Positions 7,877 through 15,686 of a stretch of 32,113 bases of DNA are shown one piece after another; the first letter of the stretch is position 1; the number at the start of each line of letters is the position of its first letter. Origin of the DNA: Hohaiivirga sp031547465. GTDB lineage: Bacteria; Pseudomonadota; Alphaproteobacteria; Rhizobiales; Beijerinckiaceae. The stretch spans positions 1 through 32,113 of the forward strand of contig JAVBRX010000006.1 in NCBI GenBank assembly GCA_031547465.1. The letters are read 5' to 3'. The notes beneath the pieces were generated by a model. It did no database searches. It saw nothing but the letters and a program-made list of their open reading frames with translations, and was not told where the DNA came from. Position numbers and translations under genes: made by a program.

Positions 7877-9016
7877 TCAACGCTTATAGCGATGCGGCAC
7901 GAACGGCATCGCCACGATTTTAGCCGGAAGCGGCTTGCCGCGCACGATCAGATCGACGCCGGTACCGATTGCTGAAAATGCTCTGTCCACATAGCCCATG
8001 GCAATCGGCCCGTTGACGCTCGGACCGAAGCCGCCCGAGGTGATCGAGCCTATCTCCCGGCCATCGGCGGCCTGAATGATAGTGCCTTCCCGCGCCGGAG
8101 CGCGACCTTCCGGCAAAATGCCGACGCGAACCCGCACAGTTCCCTCGGCAATCTGCTTTTGCACGAGTGCCGCCCCCGGAAATCCGCCTTCCTCGCGACG
8201 GCGTTTCTGGATCGACCACAGCAATCCGGCATCGACCGGCGTCGTTGTCGTGCCGATGTCGTGGCCGTAGAGGCACAACCCAGCCTCCAAGCGAAGAGAA
8301 TCGCGCGCACCGAGGCCGATGGGCTTCACCTCGTCATCCGCCAGCAACGCCCGCCACAGGGCGACGGCGTTCGCAGCGGCAACGGAAATCTCGAACCCAT
8401 CCTCGCCGGTATAGCCCGAACGTGACACATGGCACACAAACCCGGCAACATTGGCGGGCTTCGCCGCCATGAACGGCATATCGGCGACATCCGCGCTGAG
8501 GCGGCGCATTACCTCCACAGCGGACGGACCTTGCAGGGCGAAGAGCGCCCGATCGTCCGCACGCTCCAAACGCACATTCTGCGGCAGATGCGCGACGATA
8601 TGGGCGCAATCGGCATCCTTCATCGAAGCGTTCAGAACCAGCATCAGCCTGCCGTCATCCACCGCATCGACGGAGCGCGTTACCATCAGATCATCGAGGA
8701 TACAACCTTTAGCATCCAGCAGTTGCGAATACCGTTGCCGCCCATATGCCAGGGAAAGAATGTCGGCGGGAACCAGGGCCTCAAGAGCGCGGGCAACCGT
8801 TTCGTGGTCGGGGGCTATCAGGAACGCCTGCCCCATATGCGATACATCGAACAGACCGGCATGGGCGCGAGTCCAGAGATGTTCGGCGATGATGCCGGTC
8901 GGGTATTGCACCGGCATGTCGTACCCGGCAAACGGCACCATGCGCGCCTGAAGCGCCAGATGTTCGGCATGGAGCGGCGTGCGGGCCGGTTGTCCGGTCG
9001 TCTGAAAATCGGCCAT
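7877..9016 (-). CDS. gcvT: Glycine cleavage system T protein (aminomethyltransferase)
   Basis: Tetrahydrofolate-dependent aminomethyltransferase, 379 aa from the ATG at 9016. Recognisable blocks are RMVPFAGYDMPVQYP near the N terminus, AGLFDVSHMGQ, ALQGPSAVEVM, SRSGYTGEDGFE, GARDSLRLEAGLCLYG and the C-terminal SITSGGFGPSVNGPIAMGYV. The frame stays open to 9121, but those extra codons read through the end of the glycine riboswitch and look nothing like the family. GAGG lies just before the ATG at 9016, so that start is preferred over another ATG at 9031, which has no ribosome site. First gene of the gcvT-gcvH-gcvPA-gcvPB operon. Confidence 0.96.
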   Translation of the reverse strand: MADFQTTGQPARTPLHAEHLALQARMVPFAGYDMPVQYPTGIIAEHLWTRAHAGLFDVSHMGQAFLIAPDHETVARALEALVPADILSLAYGRQRYSQLLDAKGCILDDLMVTRSVDAVDDGRLMLVLNASMKDADCAHIVAHLPQNVRLERADDRALFALQGPSAVEVMRRLSADVADMPFMAAKPANVAGFVCHVSRSGYTGEDGFEISVAAANAVALWRALLADDEVKPIGLGARDSLRLEAGLCLYGHDIGTTTTPVDAGLLWSIQKRRREEGGFPGAALVQKQIAEGTVRVRVGILPEGRAPAREGTIIQAADGREIGSITSGGFGPSVNGPIAMGYVDRAFSAIGTGVDLIVRGKPLPAKIVAMPFVPHRYKR

Positions 9017-9075
9017 GTCATCCTCGGTCATACAGGCGGGCAAAATCGTTCCGGGCCGATCCCGGCCCGTTAACG

Positions 9076-9286
9076 CCCCCTCTGTCTCGAGGACCTGAGA
9101 GATTTCCCTTGGAACAAGCACGAAGAGGCGCGCTTCATTCCTCAGTTACCCCCGTCGGTGAGCGGCGCAACGCGCCGCTGCTTTCCAGAGTGCCAGCTCC
9201 CGCGCGGTCCTGAAGCCTGAGCGTTTCCGGGGCGGTTGCGCCTTCGGCGCCGGTTACGCGACAGCGAACCGGACTCTTCCGCGGGG
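9076..9286 (-). ncRNA. Tandem glycine riboswitch
   Basis: On the minus strand two glycine aptamers lie head to tail in the gcvT leader. Aptamer 1 (about 9286-9199) has P1 CCCGCG/CGCGGG, GCGCCGAAGGCGCAACCG, and GGAAACGCTCAGGC followed by AGGACCGCG. Aptamer 2 (about 9190-9077) opens with CTCTGGAAAGC, has the CACCGACGGGGGTAA core, and closes with ATCTCTCAGG and GACAGAGGGGGC. These match the conserved glycine aptamer cores closely. The 3' end is about 60 nt before the gcvT start codon. Known members switch on gcv expression when glycine is abundant; whether control here acts on termination or translation is not resolved, as no clear U-tracted terminator was seen. Confidence 0.9.
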
Positions 9287-9302
9287 ATCGTAAGCCCTTT
9301 TG

Positions 9303-9330
9303 TTCATAAGGGCAGCCCTTAGCGAGTCAA
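9303..9330 (-). promoter_or_regulatory. Sigma70-like promoter of the gcv operon, with palindrome in the spacer
   Basis: Minus strand: TTGACT (9330-9325), a 16-nt spacer, then TATGAA (9308-9303). The predicted transcription start is about 10 nt before the first riboswitch stem, which is the right geometry. The spacer holds a perfect AAGGGC-A-GCCCTT palindrome (9308-9320), and another GCCCTT lies at 9294-9299, making a possible operator that overlaps the promoter. Confidence 0.65.
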
Positions 9331-9515
9331 GCCTGCGCATCGGGCAACATCAGGCCGTCCCGCACCTTTTTACGACCATGCCGCAAGGCAGTGCCAATCA
9401 TCCCCATCGTTATGCGCCCGATTCCGGCAATTGTCTTGCCCGGCAAGGTTCCGGCTGGCACACATCGCAAACTGGCGAAGGCTTACTGTTTCAGTGAGAA
9501 AACCGAATCGCTGCT

Positions 9516-9543
9516 GCCTGCATCAGTCAGGGCTGATGCAGGC
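9516..9543. repeat. Perfect 11-bp inverted repeat upstream of the 9598 gene
   Basis: GCCTGCATCAG (9516-9526) and CTGATGCAGGC (9533-9543) flank a 6-nt loop. Neither side has a proper T tract, so it is not a standard terminator. It lies 55 nt before the start codon of the membrane-protein gene and may be an operator or a leader hairpin. Confidence 0.5.
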
Positions 9544-9597
9544 CTGAGCAAATGCCAAGTTCATTGATATTCGCACGAAAGCCGTCCGGAGGCGGAA

Positions 9598-10287
9598 ATG
9601 AAGAACGTTGCCTTGATCGTGCAAAAAACCTTCGCGGAGAATGGCCATATCCGCTGGCCAGCTGTAGCCATCGCCCTTCTCGCCGTCATCGCTATTGTCT
9701 GGATCAGCGCCGGAGTGATGGCGATCATCAACACGCTCATCGCCGGAGCGCTCCTCTATACCACGTTCCAACTGGTTCAGACCACCAACCGTCTGGCGGA
9801 TCTGACCCAAACGCTCGCCGACAGCGCCGAGGCCCAGGCGAAAAGCGCCGCTGCACAAGCGAAAAGTGTGGAGATGCAGGTGATCGCACAGGAACGGAAA
9901 GACCTTATTGAAGCAATGAAAGGCTCAAACCATCTAAAAGACATCATTGCCGATATTAAAAATATTAATAACACAGATAATTCCCATAAAATTGGCGCAT
10001 ATCATGAAAATATATTATACAACTTAAATAAAATTAATATTATTGTTGGAGCATTTAAAGATTATGCGCTTAATTGCAATCTCCCATTACCCGGAATTAA
10101 ACTTATTAATAGAATATGCACAAACTTTGAAATCTTGTCAAACCTCCCCTTGCAACTCAATATAACAAATGAAACTTTTAAATTAAACAAAATACCAGAA
10201 TCTGAAAATGATATTGTTAATCTTTTAAATAGAACAAATAGACTTCTTAAAGATTTTGATTCAATAATCATTGAAAGACAACAATAA
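9598..10287 (+). CDS. Hypothetical membrane-anchored coiled-coil protein with an AT-rich 3' part
   Basis: 229 aa. Residues about 20-60 are strongly hydrophobic (one long or two short membrane helices). Residues 62-97 form an Ala/Gln-rich heptad stretch (DLTQTLADSAEAQAKSAAAQ), probably coiled coil. From about residue 100 the character changes: Asn/Ile/Lys-rich (IKNINNTDN, ILYNLNKINIIV) and encoded by DNA of about 26% GC (hand count, 9901-10320) against about 57% in the first 100 codons. GGAGG lies 7 nt before the ATG. No family was recognised. The frame is intact across the boundary, so this could be a gene whose 3' end was replaced by foreign DNA, or a rapidly diverging accessory gene. Confidence 0.65.
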   Translation: MKNVALIVQKTFAENGHIRWPAVAIALLAVIAIVWISAGVMAIINTLIAGALLYTTFQLVQTTNRLADLTQTLADSAEAQAKSAAAQAKSVEMQVIAQERKDLIEAMKGSNHLKDIIADIKNINNTDNSHKIGAYHENILYNLNKINIIVGAFKDYALNCNLPLPGIKLINRICTNFEILSNLPLQLNITNETFKLNKIPESENDIVNLLNRTNRLLKDFDSIIIERQQ

Positions 10288-10433
10288 ATTTGACTAATAT
10301 AAGAAACATAAATTCAGATCAACCTCAGAATGCCTCTTTTACTCCTGCGGCAAAGCTCGTGACCCAAGAAACAGTATGCTCGTCCAGTTCAATGCGCAAG
10401 TTTATGTGAATGAGTCCAGAGCATTCCGCCTTG

Positions 10434-11018
10434 TCAGCGCCCGCGTCTGCCACCCGGCGCACCACCAAGACCGACGACGATCTCGAAGGAATTGACGTGC
10501 GCGGCGGGGATGGTCAGATCCTCTTCGACAAGCTGGAACTCACCCTGCGATGTCTCCGAAGAAACGGTTGTAGGGACGCTCTTCACCCGTTGGGCCAGAA
10601 CCGTGTCACCATCTTTCAGGACGATGCGCACCGGCACATTATATGTCCCGGCCCGCCCACCGGCACCGACCAGCACAAGGCCCATCACACCGACTTTCAC
10701 CGTCACCGTGCCGTTCGGCATCAGCAGACATTCGCGAGCAAAGCGGCGCAGCACAGCCTGACTGCGCGTCAATGCGCTCTCCGATGAGCGACCGGAAATC
10801 GAAATCGCTGCGCCGCCTTCCATCACCTCGACGCGCGGGCAATAGGTATCCGGTGACGGATCCACATCCGTGACAACCCTCGCACCAGATTCAGCAATCT
10901 TGCTGCCGCCGAATGAAAAGAAATCCGTGAAACCGCCGCCGTCGCCAGACGTCGTGCCGCACCCCGCCAGAATCGCCGCCAGCAACCCAGATGCCAACAA
11001 CCCATTCAACCGAACCAT
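10434..11018 (-). CDS. Predicted outer-membrane lipoprotein of unknown function
   Basis: 194 aa with a type II signal peptide: MVRLNGLLASGLLAAILAGC, the lipobox LAGC placing the lipidated cysteine at residue 20. The mature part starts Gly/Ser/Asp-rich, then has a compact beta-like domain with YCPRVEVMEGGAAI and RFARECLLMPN, and ends in a Gly/Arg tail. Such proteins are widespread in alphaproteobacteria without an assigned role. The ATG at 11018 is preceded by AGGGGG at 5 nt. It lies 50 nt after the IalB-like gene on the same strand, so the two envelope proteins are probably co-transcribed. Confidence 0.75.
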   Translation of the reverse strand: MVRLNGLLASGLLAAILAGCGTTSGDGGGFTDFFSFGGSKIAESGARVVTDVDPSPDTYCPRVEVMEGGAAISISGRSSESALTRSQAVLRRFARECLLMPNGTVTVKVGVMGLVLVGAGGRAGTYNVPVRIVLKDGDTVLAQRVKSVPTTVSSETSQGEFQLVEEDLTIPAAHVNSFEIVVGLGGAPGGRRGR

Positions 11019-11068
11019 GACGCCCCCTTATGTTGTACTCAATACACCTGCAAAAACCGCTTCACCGC

Positions 11069-11596
11069 TCACGGCAAATTCTCGACCCCGGCGGCAAATC
11101 CGGCAAGCGAAATCGGCAATCCGATCCCTTTATCCGTTGTCGGATAGATGATGATCGAAAACCCGCTGCTGGTTTTCAACTGCTCGATAAACTCATTATT
11201 GGCCAGAGTGGCGATGCAGCCGACCACAGCACAGCGGGTGAACGGTAGCCTGCCTTTCGACTCGCCATTCACTAAAAGATCAATTTCCTTTTGCAGCATG
11301 ACATTCAGCGGCGAAAGAAAGCGAATGAACCACATTTTTCCGTCAGTCGCCTTGTAAACGGAAACGCGCAGGAACAGACCCGGATAATCCTCAGCAACGA
11401 CATATTGCTCAAGCGTACATTGCTCGCCGAGCGCACCCATCGGTGTCTCGCAGCGCAATTTCCAGTCGCCGTAAGTTTCCTTGATGGCTCCCTGGGCAAG
11501 AGCCGGCCCCACCGCGAACAGACCTGCCAGAACGGCAAAGGCAGCCACCATCCGGCGGGTGAAACGCAATTTCGACGGCACCCATGAGCGCACCAT
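11069..11596 (-). CDS. IalB-family (invasion-associated locus B) periplasmic protein
   Basis: 175 aa. It has a signal peptide with a basic start (MVRSWVPSKLRFTRR), a hydrophobic core and probable cleavage after ALAQ (about residue 35). The mature part carries the family opening YGDWKLRCE, then EQCTLEQYV, LPFTRCAVVGC and NEFIEQLKTS, the four-cysteine layout of the family. In Bartonella the namesake aids erythrocyte invasion; in free-living relatives the role is unknown, so no virulence function is claimed. The start at 11596 is chosen because GGGAG lies 7 nt upstream; an 8-codon extension to 11620 lacks such a site. Confidence 0.85.
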   Translation of the reverse strand: MVRSWVPSKLRFTRRMVAAFAVLAGLFAVGPALAQGAIKETYGDWKLRCETPMGALGEQCTLEQYVVAEDYPGLFLRVSVYKATDGKMWFIRFLSPLNVMLQKEIDLLVNGESKGRLPFTRCAVVGCIATLANNEFIEQLKTSSGFSIIIYPTTDKGIGLPISLAGFAAGVENLP

Positions 11597-11970
11597 GCAG
11601 GTCTCCCAAGCTTGATTCATGCCGTGACTTCAACTGTCAATCGGCATTTTTTTGGCCACCTGTTCGGATCATGCTGGCGATCTTCTGTCAAGCCGTGATC
11701 CGACACCGGTTGAGCTTTCCCCTTCCCTGTCGCTGGTGCTCGCGAAAGCGTGACCCGCCTTTTTCCGGTGTGGACTTCGCTACCGGCACACTGAAAAAGT
11801 TTTTTAAATCAAGGCGCTAAGTGCAGGGCCGGTTTTGCGACGCGGCGCTCGGTCCGATTGAAAGTCAAAAAAACACCATCTCCGCCGGATGTAGGGGCGG
11901 TCAAACCGCAGGTACGCCCTAATTGCGGGAAAACAAAAGCAAAGCTTTGCGCCGGGGAGCGCCTCAAACC
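11597..11970. other. Regulatory gap before the cytochrome oxidase operon
   Basis: 374 nt between the divergent IalB-like and ctaC genes. No credible gene. It contains several A/T tracts, a GCGGT-CAA-ACCGC hairpin (11897-11909) nested between TAGGGGC and GCCCTA, and a perfect 12-bp palindrome GCAAAGCTTTGC (11939-11950) 20 nt before the ctaC start. The ctaC promoter should lie here, but no clean -35/-10 pair was found. Confidence 0.5.
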
Positions 11971-12870
11971 ATGCAGACGACAAAAAAATACCTGTTCCCG
12001 ACCCTGTTGCACCGTTGTCTCCTTGCCGGAGACTTCCGACCGATCATCGCCGGAATCCTCACATTCATTATCTTATGCAGCGTAACAACGGTAGCATTCG
12101 CTGAGGAAACAGGGCAGCCGACTACACCCTGGCAGATCGGTTGGCAGGAGATGGTGACGGAAACGAGCCGTAGCGTGGCGGAGTTTCACACCTTCCTGAT
12201 TGCGATCATGGCCGGGATCGTCATTTTCGTGCTGGCGCTTCTCGTCACCGTGATCCTGCGGTTCTCGGAAAAGCGCAACCCGACCCCGTCGCGCACCACG
12301 CACAACACGGCGCTCGAAGTGGTGTGGACCATCGTGCCGGTACTGATCTTGGTGGCAATCGCCATCCCCTCGTTCCGACTGCTGCGAGAACAGCTTGTGC
12401 CGCCGCCGCACGACATCGTTATCAAGGCCACCGGCTATAGCTGGTATTGGGGCTACGAATATCCCGCCGACCAGGGCGGCTTCTCCTTCCAGTCGTTCAT
12501 GCTCGACGATGCCGCGCGCAAGCCCGGACAGCCCCGGCTGCTTGCGGTCGACAACGAGGTTGTCGTTCCGGTCAACAAAACGGTGTTGTTGCAGGTCACT
12601 TCGGCGGACGTGATCCATTCCTTCGCTGTTCCCGCCTTCGGCGTGAAGGTCGACGCCCGCCCCGGTGCGCTGACCGAAACATGGTTCAAGGTCGAGCGCG
12701 AAGGCATTTATTACGGTCAGTGTTCGGAACTGTGCGGCAACGGTCACCCTTACATGCCGATTGCCGTGCGTGTCGTGAGCGAACCGGAATACTCCGCCTG
12801 GCTTAAAGATGCGAAAAAGAAATTCGCTTCTGGCAGCACCCTCCCGGCGCAGTTCGCCGAAAACCGCTGA
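11971..12870 (+). CDS. ctaC: Cytochrome c oxidase subunit II
   Basis: Subunit II (CoxB) of an aa3-type oxidase, 299 aa: receives electrons from cytochrome c through the binuclear CuA centre. A signal-like helix (24-45) is followed by two membrane helices (about 74-97 and 118-138), then the aromatic YSWYWGYEYP (156-165) and the CuA ligands His216, Cys251, Glu253, Cys255, His259 and Met262. All ligands are present. The ATG at 11971 has GGGAG 11 nt upstream; a TTG at 11923 would add 16 residues before it and seems less likely. First gene of the cta cluster. Confidence 0.95.
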   Translation: MQTTKKYLFPTLLHRCLLAGDFRPIIAGILTFIILCSVTTVAFAEETGQPTTPWQIGWQEMVTETSRSVAEFHTFLIAIMAGIVIFVLALLVTVILRFSEKRNPTPSRTTHNTALEVVWTIVPVLILVAIAIPSFRLLREQLVPPPHDIVIKATGYSWYWGYEYPADQGGFSFQSFMLDDAARKPGQPRLLAVDNEVVVPVNKTVLLQVTSADVIHSFAVPAFGVKVDARPGALTETWFKVEREGIYYGQCSELCGNGHPYMPIAVRVVSEPEYSAWLKDAKKKFASGSTLPAQFAENR

Positions 12871-12897
12871 TCCCTAAAACTCCTTCCGTTTTGCTTG

Positions 12898-12927
12898 TTT
12901 CCCAGGCTTTCCCAGGCTTTCCCAGGA
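12898..12927 (+). repeat. Three tandem 10-bp repeats before ctaD
   Basis: TTTCCCAGGC occurs twice in direct succession (12898-12907, 12908-12917), followed by a third copy ending in A instead of C (12918-12927). The last copy supplies AGGA, the probable Shine-Dalgarno for ctaD, 8 nt before its ATG. Copy number may vary between strains and could tune ribosome access. Confidence 0.75.
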
Positions 12928-12934
12928 TTCCGTC

Positions 12935-14551
12935 ATGTCCGACGTTGCTCACTTTCCCGTCCACGACGCTCCCCCATCCTTCTTCCGCCGCTGGTTCCTG
13001 TCGACCAACCACAAGGACATCGGCACCCTGTACCTGATCTTCGCCTTTGCTGCGGGAATCGTTGGCGGGCTGCTGTCGCTCGCCATGCGCCTCGAACTGA
13101 TGGCTCCGGGCCTGCAATATTTCGCTTCGCCGCAGGTATTCAACGTGCTCATTACCGGCCATGGCCTCATCATGGTGTTCTTCATGGTGATGCCTGCCCT
13201 GATCGGCGGCTTCGGCAACTGGTTCGTACCGCTGCTGATCGGTGCGCCGGATATGGCGTTCCCACGCATGAACAACGTGTCGTTCTGGCTGATCGTCGCC
13301 GGGTTCGGTCTGCTGGTCTGTTCGCTGTTCGTTGAGGGCGGGCCGGATGGCTCCTGGGGCTTCGGCGGTGGCTGGACGGTCTATCCGCCGCTTTCGACCA
13401 TCGGCCAGCCTGGTCCGGCGCTCGATTTCGCTATTCTCGGCCTGCATCTCGCCGGGGCTTCATCGATCCTCGGCGCGATCAACTTCATCACCACCCTCCT
13501 TAACATGCGCGCGCCGGGCATGACGCTGCACAACATGCCGTTGTTCGGCTGGGCGATGCTGGTGACGGCATTCCTGCTGCTTCTCTCCCTGCCGGTGCTG
13601 GCGGCGGCGATCACCATGCTGCTCACCGACCGCAATTTCGGCACCAGTTTCTTCGATCCGGCGAATGGCGGCAACCCGGTGCTGTTCCAGCATCTGTTCT
13701 GGTTCTTCGGCCACCCGGAAGTCTACATCATGATCCTGCCCGCCTTCGGCATCGTCAGCCACATCATCTCGACCTTTTCGAAGAAGCCGATCTTCGGCTA
13801 TCTCGGCATGGCCTACGCCATGGTGTCGATCGGCGTCGTCGGCTTCGTGGTGTGGGCACACCATATGTTTACGGTCGGCCTGTCGTTGCAGACACAGGCC
13901 TATTTCGTGTTCGCCACGATGGTAATCGCCATACCGACGGGGGTGAAGATATTCTCGTGGATTGCCACGATGTGGGATGGTTCGATCCGCTTCACCGCGC
14001 CGATGCACTGGGCCATCGGCTTCATCTTCCTGTTCACGGTCGGCGGCGTCACCGGCGTCATCCTCGCCAACGCCGCCGTGGATCGCACCCTGCACGACAC
14101 TTATTACGTCGTCGCGCACTTCCATTACGTGCTGTCTCTCGGCGCGGTATTCATCATCTTTGCCGGCACCTATTACTGGTTCCCGAAGATGACCGGCTAC
14201 CTGATGCCGGACTGGGTCGGGCGGCTACATTTCTGGATCGCCTTCATCGGTGCGAACGTACTGTTCTTCCCGATGCACTTTCTCGGCCTTGCCGGAATGC
14301 CGCGGCGCGACGCCGATTACGCGGATGCTTACGTCAACTGGAACCTGGTGTCGTCCATCGGCGCGTTCGTATTCTTCGCCGGGCTGTTCGTATTCGCCGC
14401 CGGGGTGATTTACGCCTTCGCCCGCAAACGGCCCGCTCCCGCCAATCCGTGGGGAGAGGGCGCCACAACGCTCGAATGGACGCTCTCCTCGCCGCCGCCC
14501 TTCCACCAGTTCTCAACGCTGCCGCGTCTCGTCGAATCCACAGCGCATTGA
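12935..14551 (+). CDS. ctaD: Cytochrome c oxidase subunit I (A1-type, aa3)
   Basis: 538-aa catalytic subunit, twelve membrane helices. Metal ligands are visible: His76 and His397 for heme a, His395 for heme a3, and His260, His309 and His310 for CuB, with the cross-linked Tyr264 in GHPEVY. Proton-channel residues are intact: Glu262 and Asp106 (D channel, GAPDMAFPRMNN) and Lys338 (K channel, TGVKIFSW). This is a full A1-type enzyme. It follows ctaC after 64 nt that contain a 10-bp tandem repeat overlapping the ribosome site. No truncation or frameshift. Confidence 0.98.
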   Translation: MSDVAHFPVHDAPPSFFRRWFLSTNHKDIGTLYLIFAFAAGIVGGLLSLAMRLELMAPGLQYFASPQVFNVLITGHGLIMVFFMVMPALIGGFGNWFVPLLIGAPDMAFPRMNNVSFWLIVAGFGLLVCSLFVEGGPDGSWGFGGGWTVYPPLSTIGQPGPALDFAILGLHLAGASSILGAINFITTLLNMRAPGMTLHNMPLFGWAMLVTAFLLLLSLPVLAAAITMLLTDRNFGTSFFDPANGGNPVLFQHLFWFFGHPEVYIMILPAFGIVSHIISTFSKKPIFGYLGMAYAMVSIGVVGFVVWAHHMFTVGLSLQTQAYFVFATMVIAIPTGVKIFSWIATMWDGSIRFTAPMHWAIGFIFLFTVGGVTGVILANAAVDRTLHDTYYVVAHFHYVLSLGAVFIIFAGTYYWFPKMTGYLMPDWVGRLHFWIAFIGANVLFFPMHFLGLAGMPRRDADYADAYVNWNLVSSIGAFVFFAGLFVFAAGVIYAFARKRPAPANPWGEGATTLEWTLSSPPPFHQFSTLPRLVESTAH

Positions 14552-14562
14552 GGGGATGAATC

Positions 14563-15510
14563 ATGCAAACCTTGAATTTGAATCATTTTCCCGCCGGGTT
14601 GACCGGTGCGGAAGCGGGTTTTGCCGATTACTTCACGCTTCTGAAGCCGCGCGTCATGGCGCTCGTGGTATTCACCGCCTTCGTCGGCATGGCGCTGACG
14701 CCCTCGCCGCTGCACCCGGTGCTTGCCGCTGCGTCCCTGCTGATGATCGCCATCGGCGCAGGGGCCTCCGGCTGCCTTAACATGGTCTGGGATGCCGATA
14801 TCGACGCGAAGATGAAGCGCACCGCCAGCCGTCCGATCCCGGCGGGGCGCATTGCCCCCTCCCAGGCGCTCACCTTCGGGCTGATGCTATCTGTAGGTTC
14901 GGTGCTATGCCTCGGTCTGATCGCTAACTGGCTAGCGGCTGGACTGCTTGCCTTCACCATCTTCTTCTATGCGGTGATCTACACCATCGTTCTGAAGCGT
15001 CGCACACCACAGAACATCGTCATCGGCGGCGCAGCGGGAGCCTTGCCACCGGTGGTCGGATCCGCCGCCATGTCCGGCTCACTCACCTGGACGAGTCTAG
15101 CGCTGTTCCTCATCATCTTCACCTGGACACCGCCACATTTCTGGGCGTTGGCGCTCCTGAAATCGGACGATTACGCCCGTGCCGGAGTACCGATGATGCC
15201 GAACGTCGTTGGGGCAGACAGCACGAAACGGCAGATACTGTTCTATACGCTGCTTCTGTTCCCCGCTTCGTTCCTGCCTGTCGTCCTCGGCGCTGCACAC
15301 TGGATTTATGCGCTGACCGCCCTGAGCGGCGGCCTCGGCATGATCGCCCTCAGCCTTCAGGTTCTGCTCGCCGACGACGACAAGAATCAGCCCAAAACCT
15401 CATGGCAGGCCAAGGCTTCGGGCCAGTTGTTCGGCTTTTCCATCTTCTATCTGTTCTCGCTGTTCGCCGCCCTGCTGATCGAGCGGGTCGTCCATAGCAT
15501 TCTGTTTTGA
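14563..15510 (+). CDS. ctaB: Protoheme IX farnesyltransferase (heme O synthase)
   Basis: UbiA-superfamily membrane enzyme, 315 aa, that attaches a farnesyl group to heme b, the first step toward heme a for the oxidase encoded beside it. The substrate-binding motif is CLNMVWDADIDAKMKRT, with Asn73, Asp77 and Asp81. The family block TWTPPHFWALAL follows, then a DDYARAGVPMMPNVVG loop. About nine hydrophobic segments. It starts 11 nt after ctaD with GAGGGG upstream. The partner heme A synthase (ctaA) is not in the window. Confidence 0.96.
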   Translation: MQTLNLNHFPAGLTGAEAGFADYFTLLKPRVMALVVFTAFVGMALTPSPLHPVLAAASLLMIAIGAGASGCLNMVWDADIDAKMKRTASRPIPAGRIAPSQALTFGLMLSVGSVLCLGLIANWLAAGLLAFTIFFYAVIYTIVLKRRTPQNIVIGGAAGALPPVVGSAAMSGSLTWTSLALFLIIFTWTPPHFWALALLKSDDYARAGVPMMPNVVGADSTKRQILFYTLLLFPASFLPVVLGAAHWIYALTALSGGLGMIALSLQVLLADDDKNQPKTSWQAKASGQLFGFSIFYLFSLFAALLIERVVHSILF

Positions 15511-15521
15511 GGAGGCTTCCC

Positions 15522-15683
15522 ATGACCAGCGCCACTTTGGACCGGCAGAGCATCTCTACGCAGGATGCAGCGCTCCGCGCGCAACGGAGTCGCACTCGCG
15601 CCATCGGCATGACGCTCGGCGGATTAGCGGCCCTGTTCTACATCGTCACCATCTTCAAGTTTCTGGTCATGCTCGGAGCCTGA
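15522..15683 (+). CDS. CoxF-like small membrane protein of the oxidase cluster
   Basis: 53-aa protein beginning MTSATLDRQSISTQDAALRA, with a basic RAQRSRTRAIGMTLGG stretch leading into one membrane helix (about 31-50, ending FKFLVMLGA). A strong GAGGAGG lies about 6 nt before the ATG; the stop is 3 nt before ctaG. A small ORF of this size and topology between ctaB and ctaG is a regular feature of alphaproteobacterial cta clusters, called CoxF in some genomes. Its role is presumed to be in oxidase assembly but is not established. The position and ribosome site make it a real gene despite its size. Confidence 0.8.
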   Translation: MTSATLDRQSISTQDAALRAQRSRTRAIGMTLGGLAALFYIVTIFKFLVMLGA

Positions 15684-15686
15684 ACC

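Larger units (their letters stand above)
9290..9597. other. Divergent intergenic region, no gene
   Basis: 308 nt between the riboswitch and the membrane-protein gene at 9598. It holds the gcv promoter (9303-9330) and a strong 11-bp hairpin (9516-9543). A short reading frame on the plus strand (9300-9497) has no family resemblance and is taken as chance. Confidence 0.5.

Noticed and set aside
9017..9121. N-terminal extension of gcvT
   Set aside because: These codons translate the 3' end of the glycine riboswitch; the ATG at 9016 has a ribosome site and gives the family N terminus.
13460..14125. 221-aa minus-strand open frame
   Set aside because: Antisense shadow of ctaD; composition dominated by His/Asp/Arg with no family pattern.
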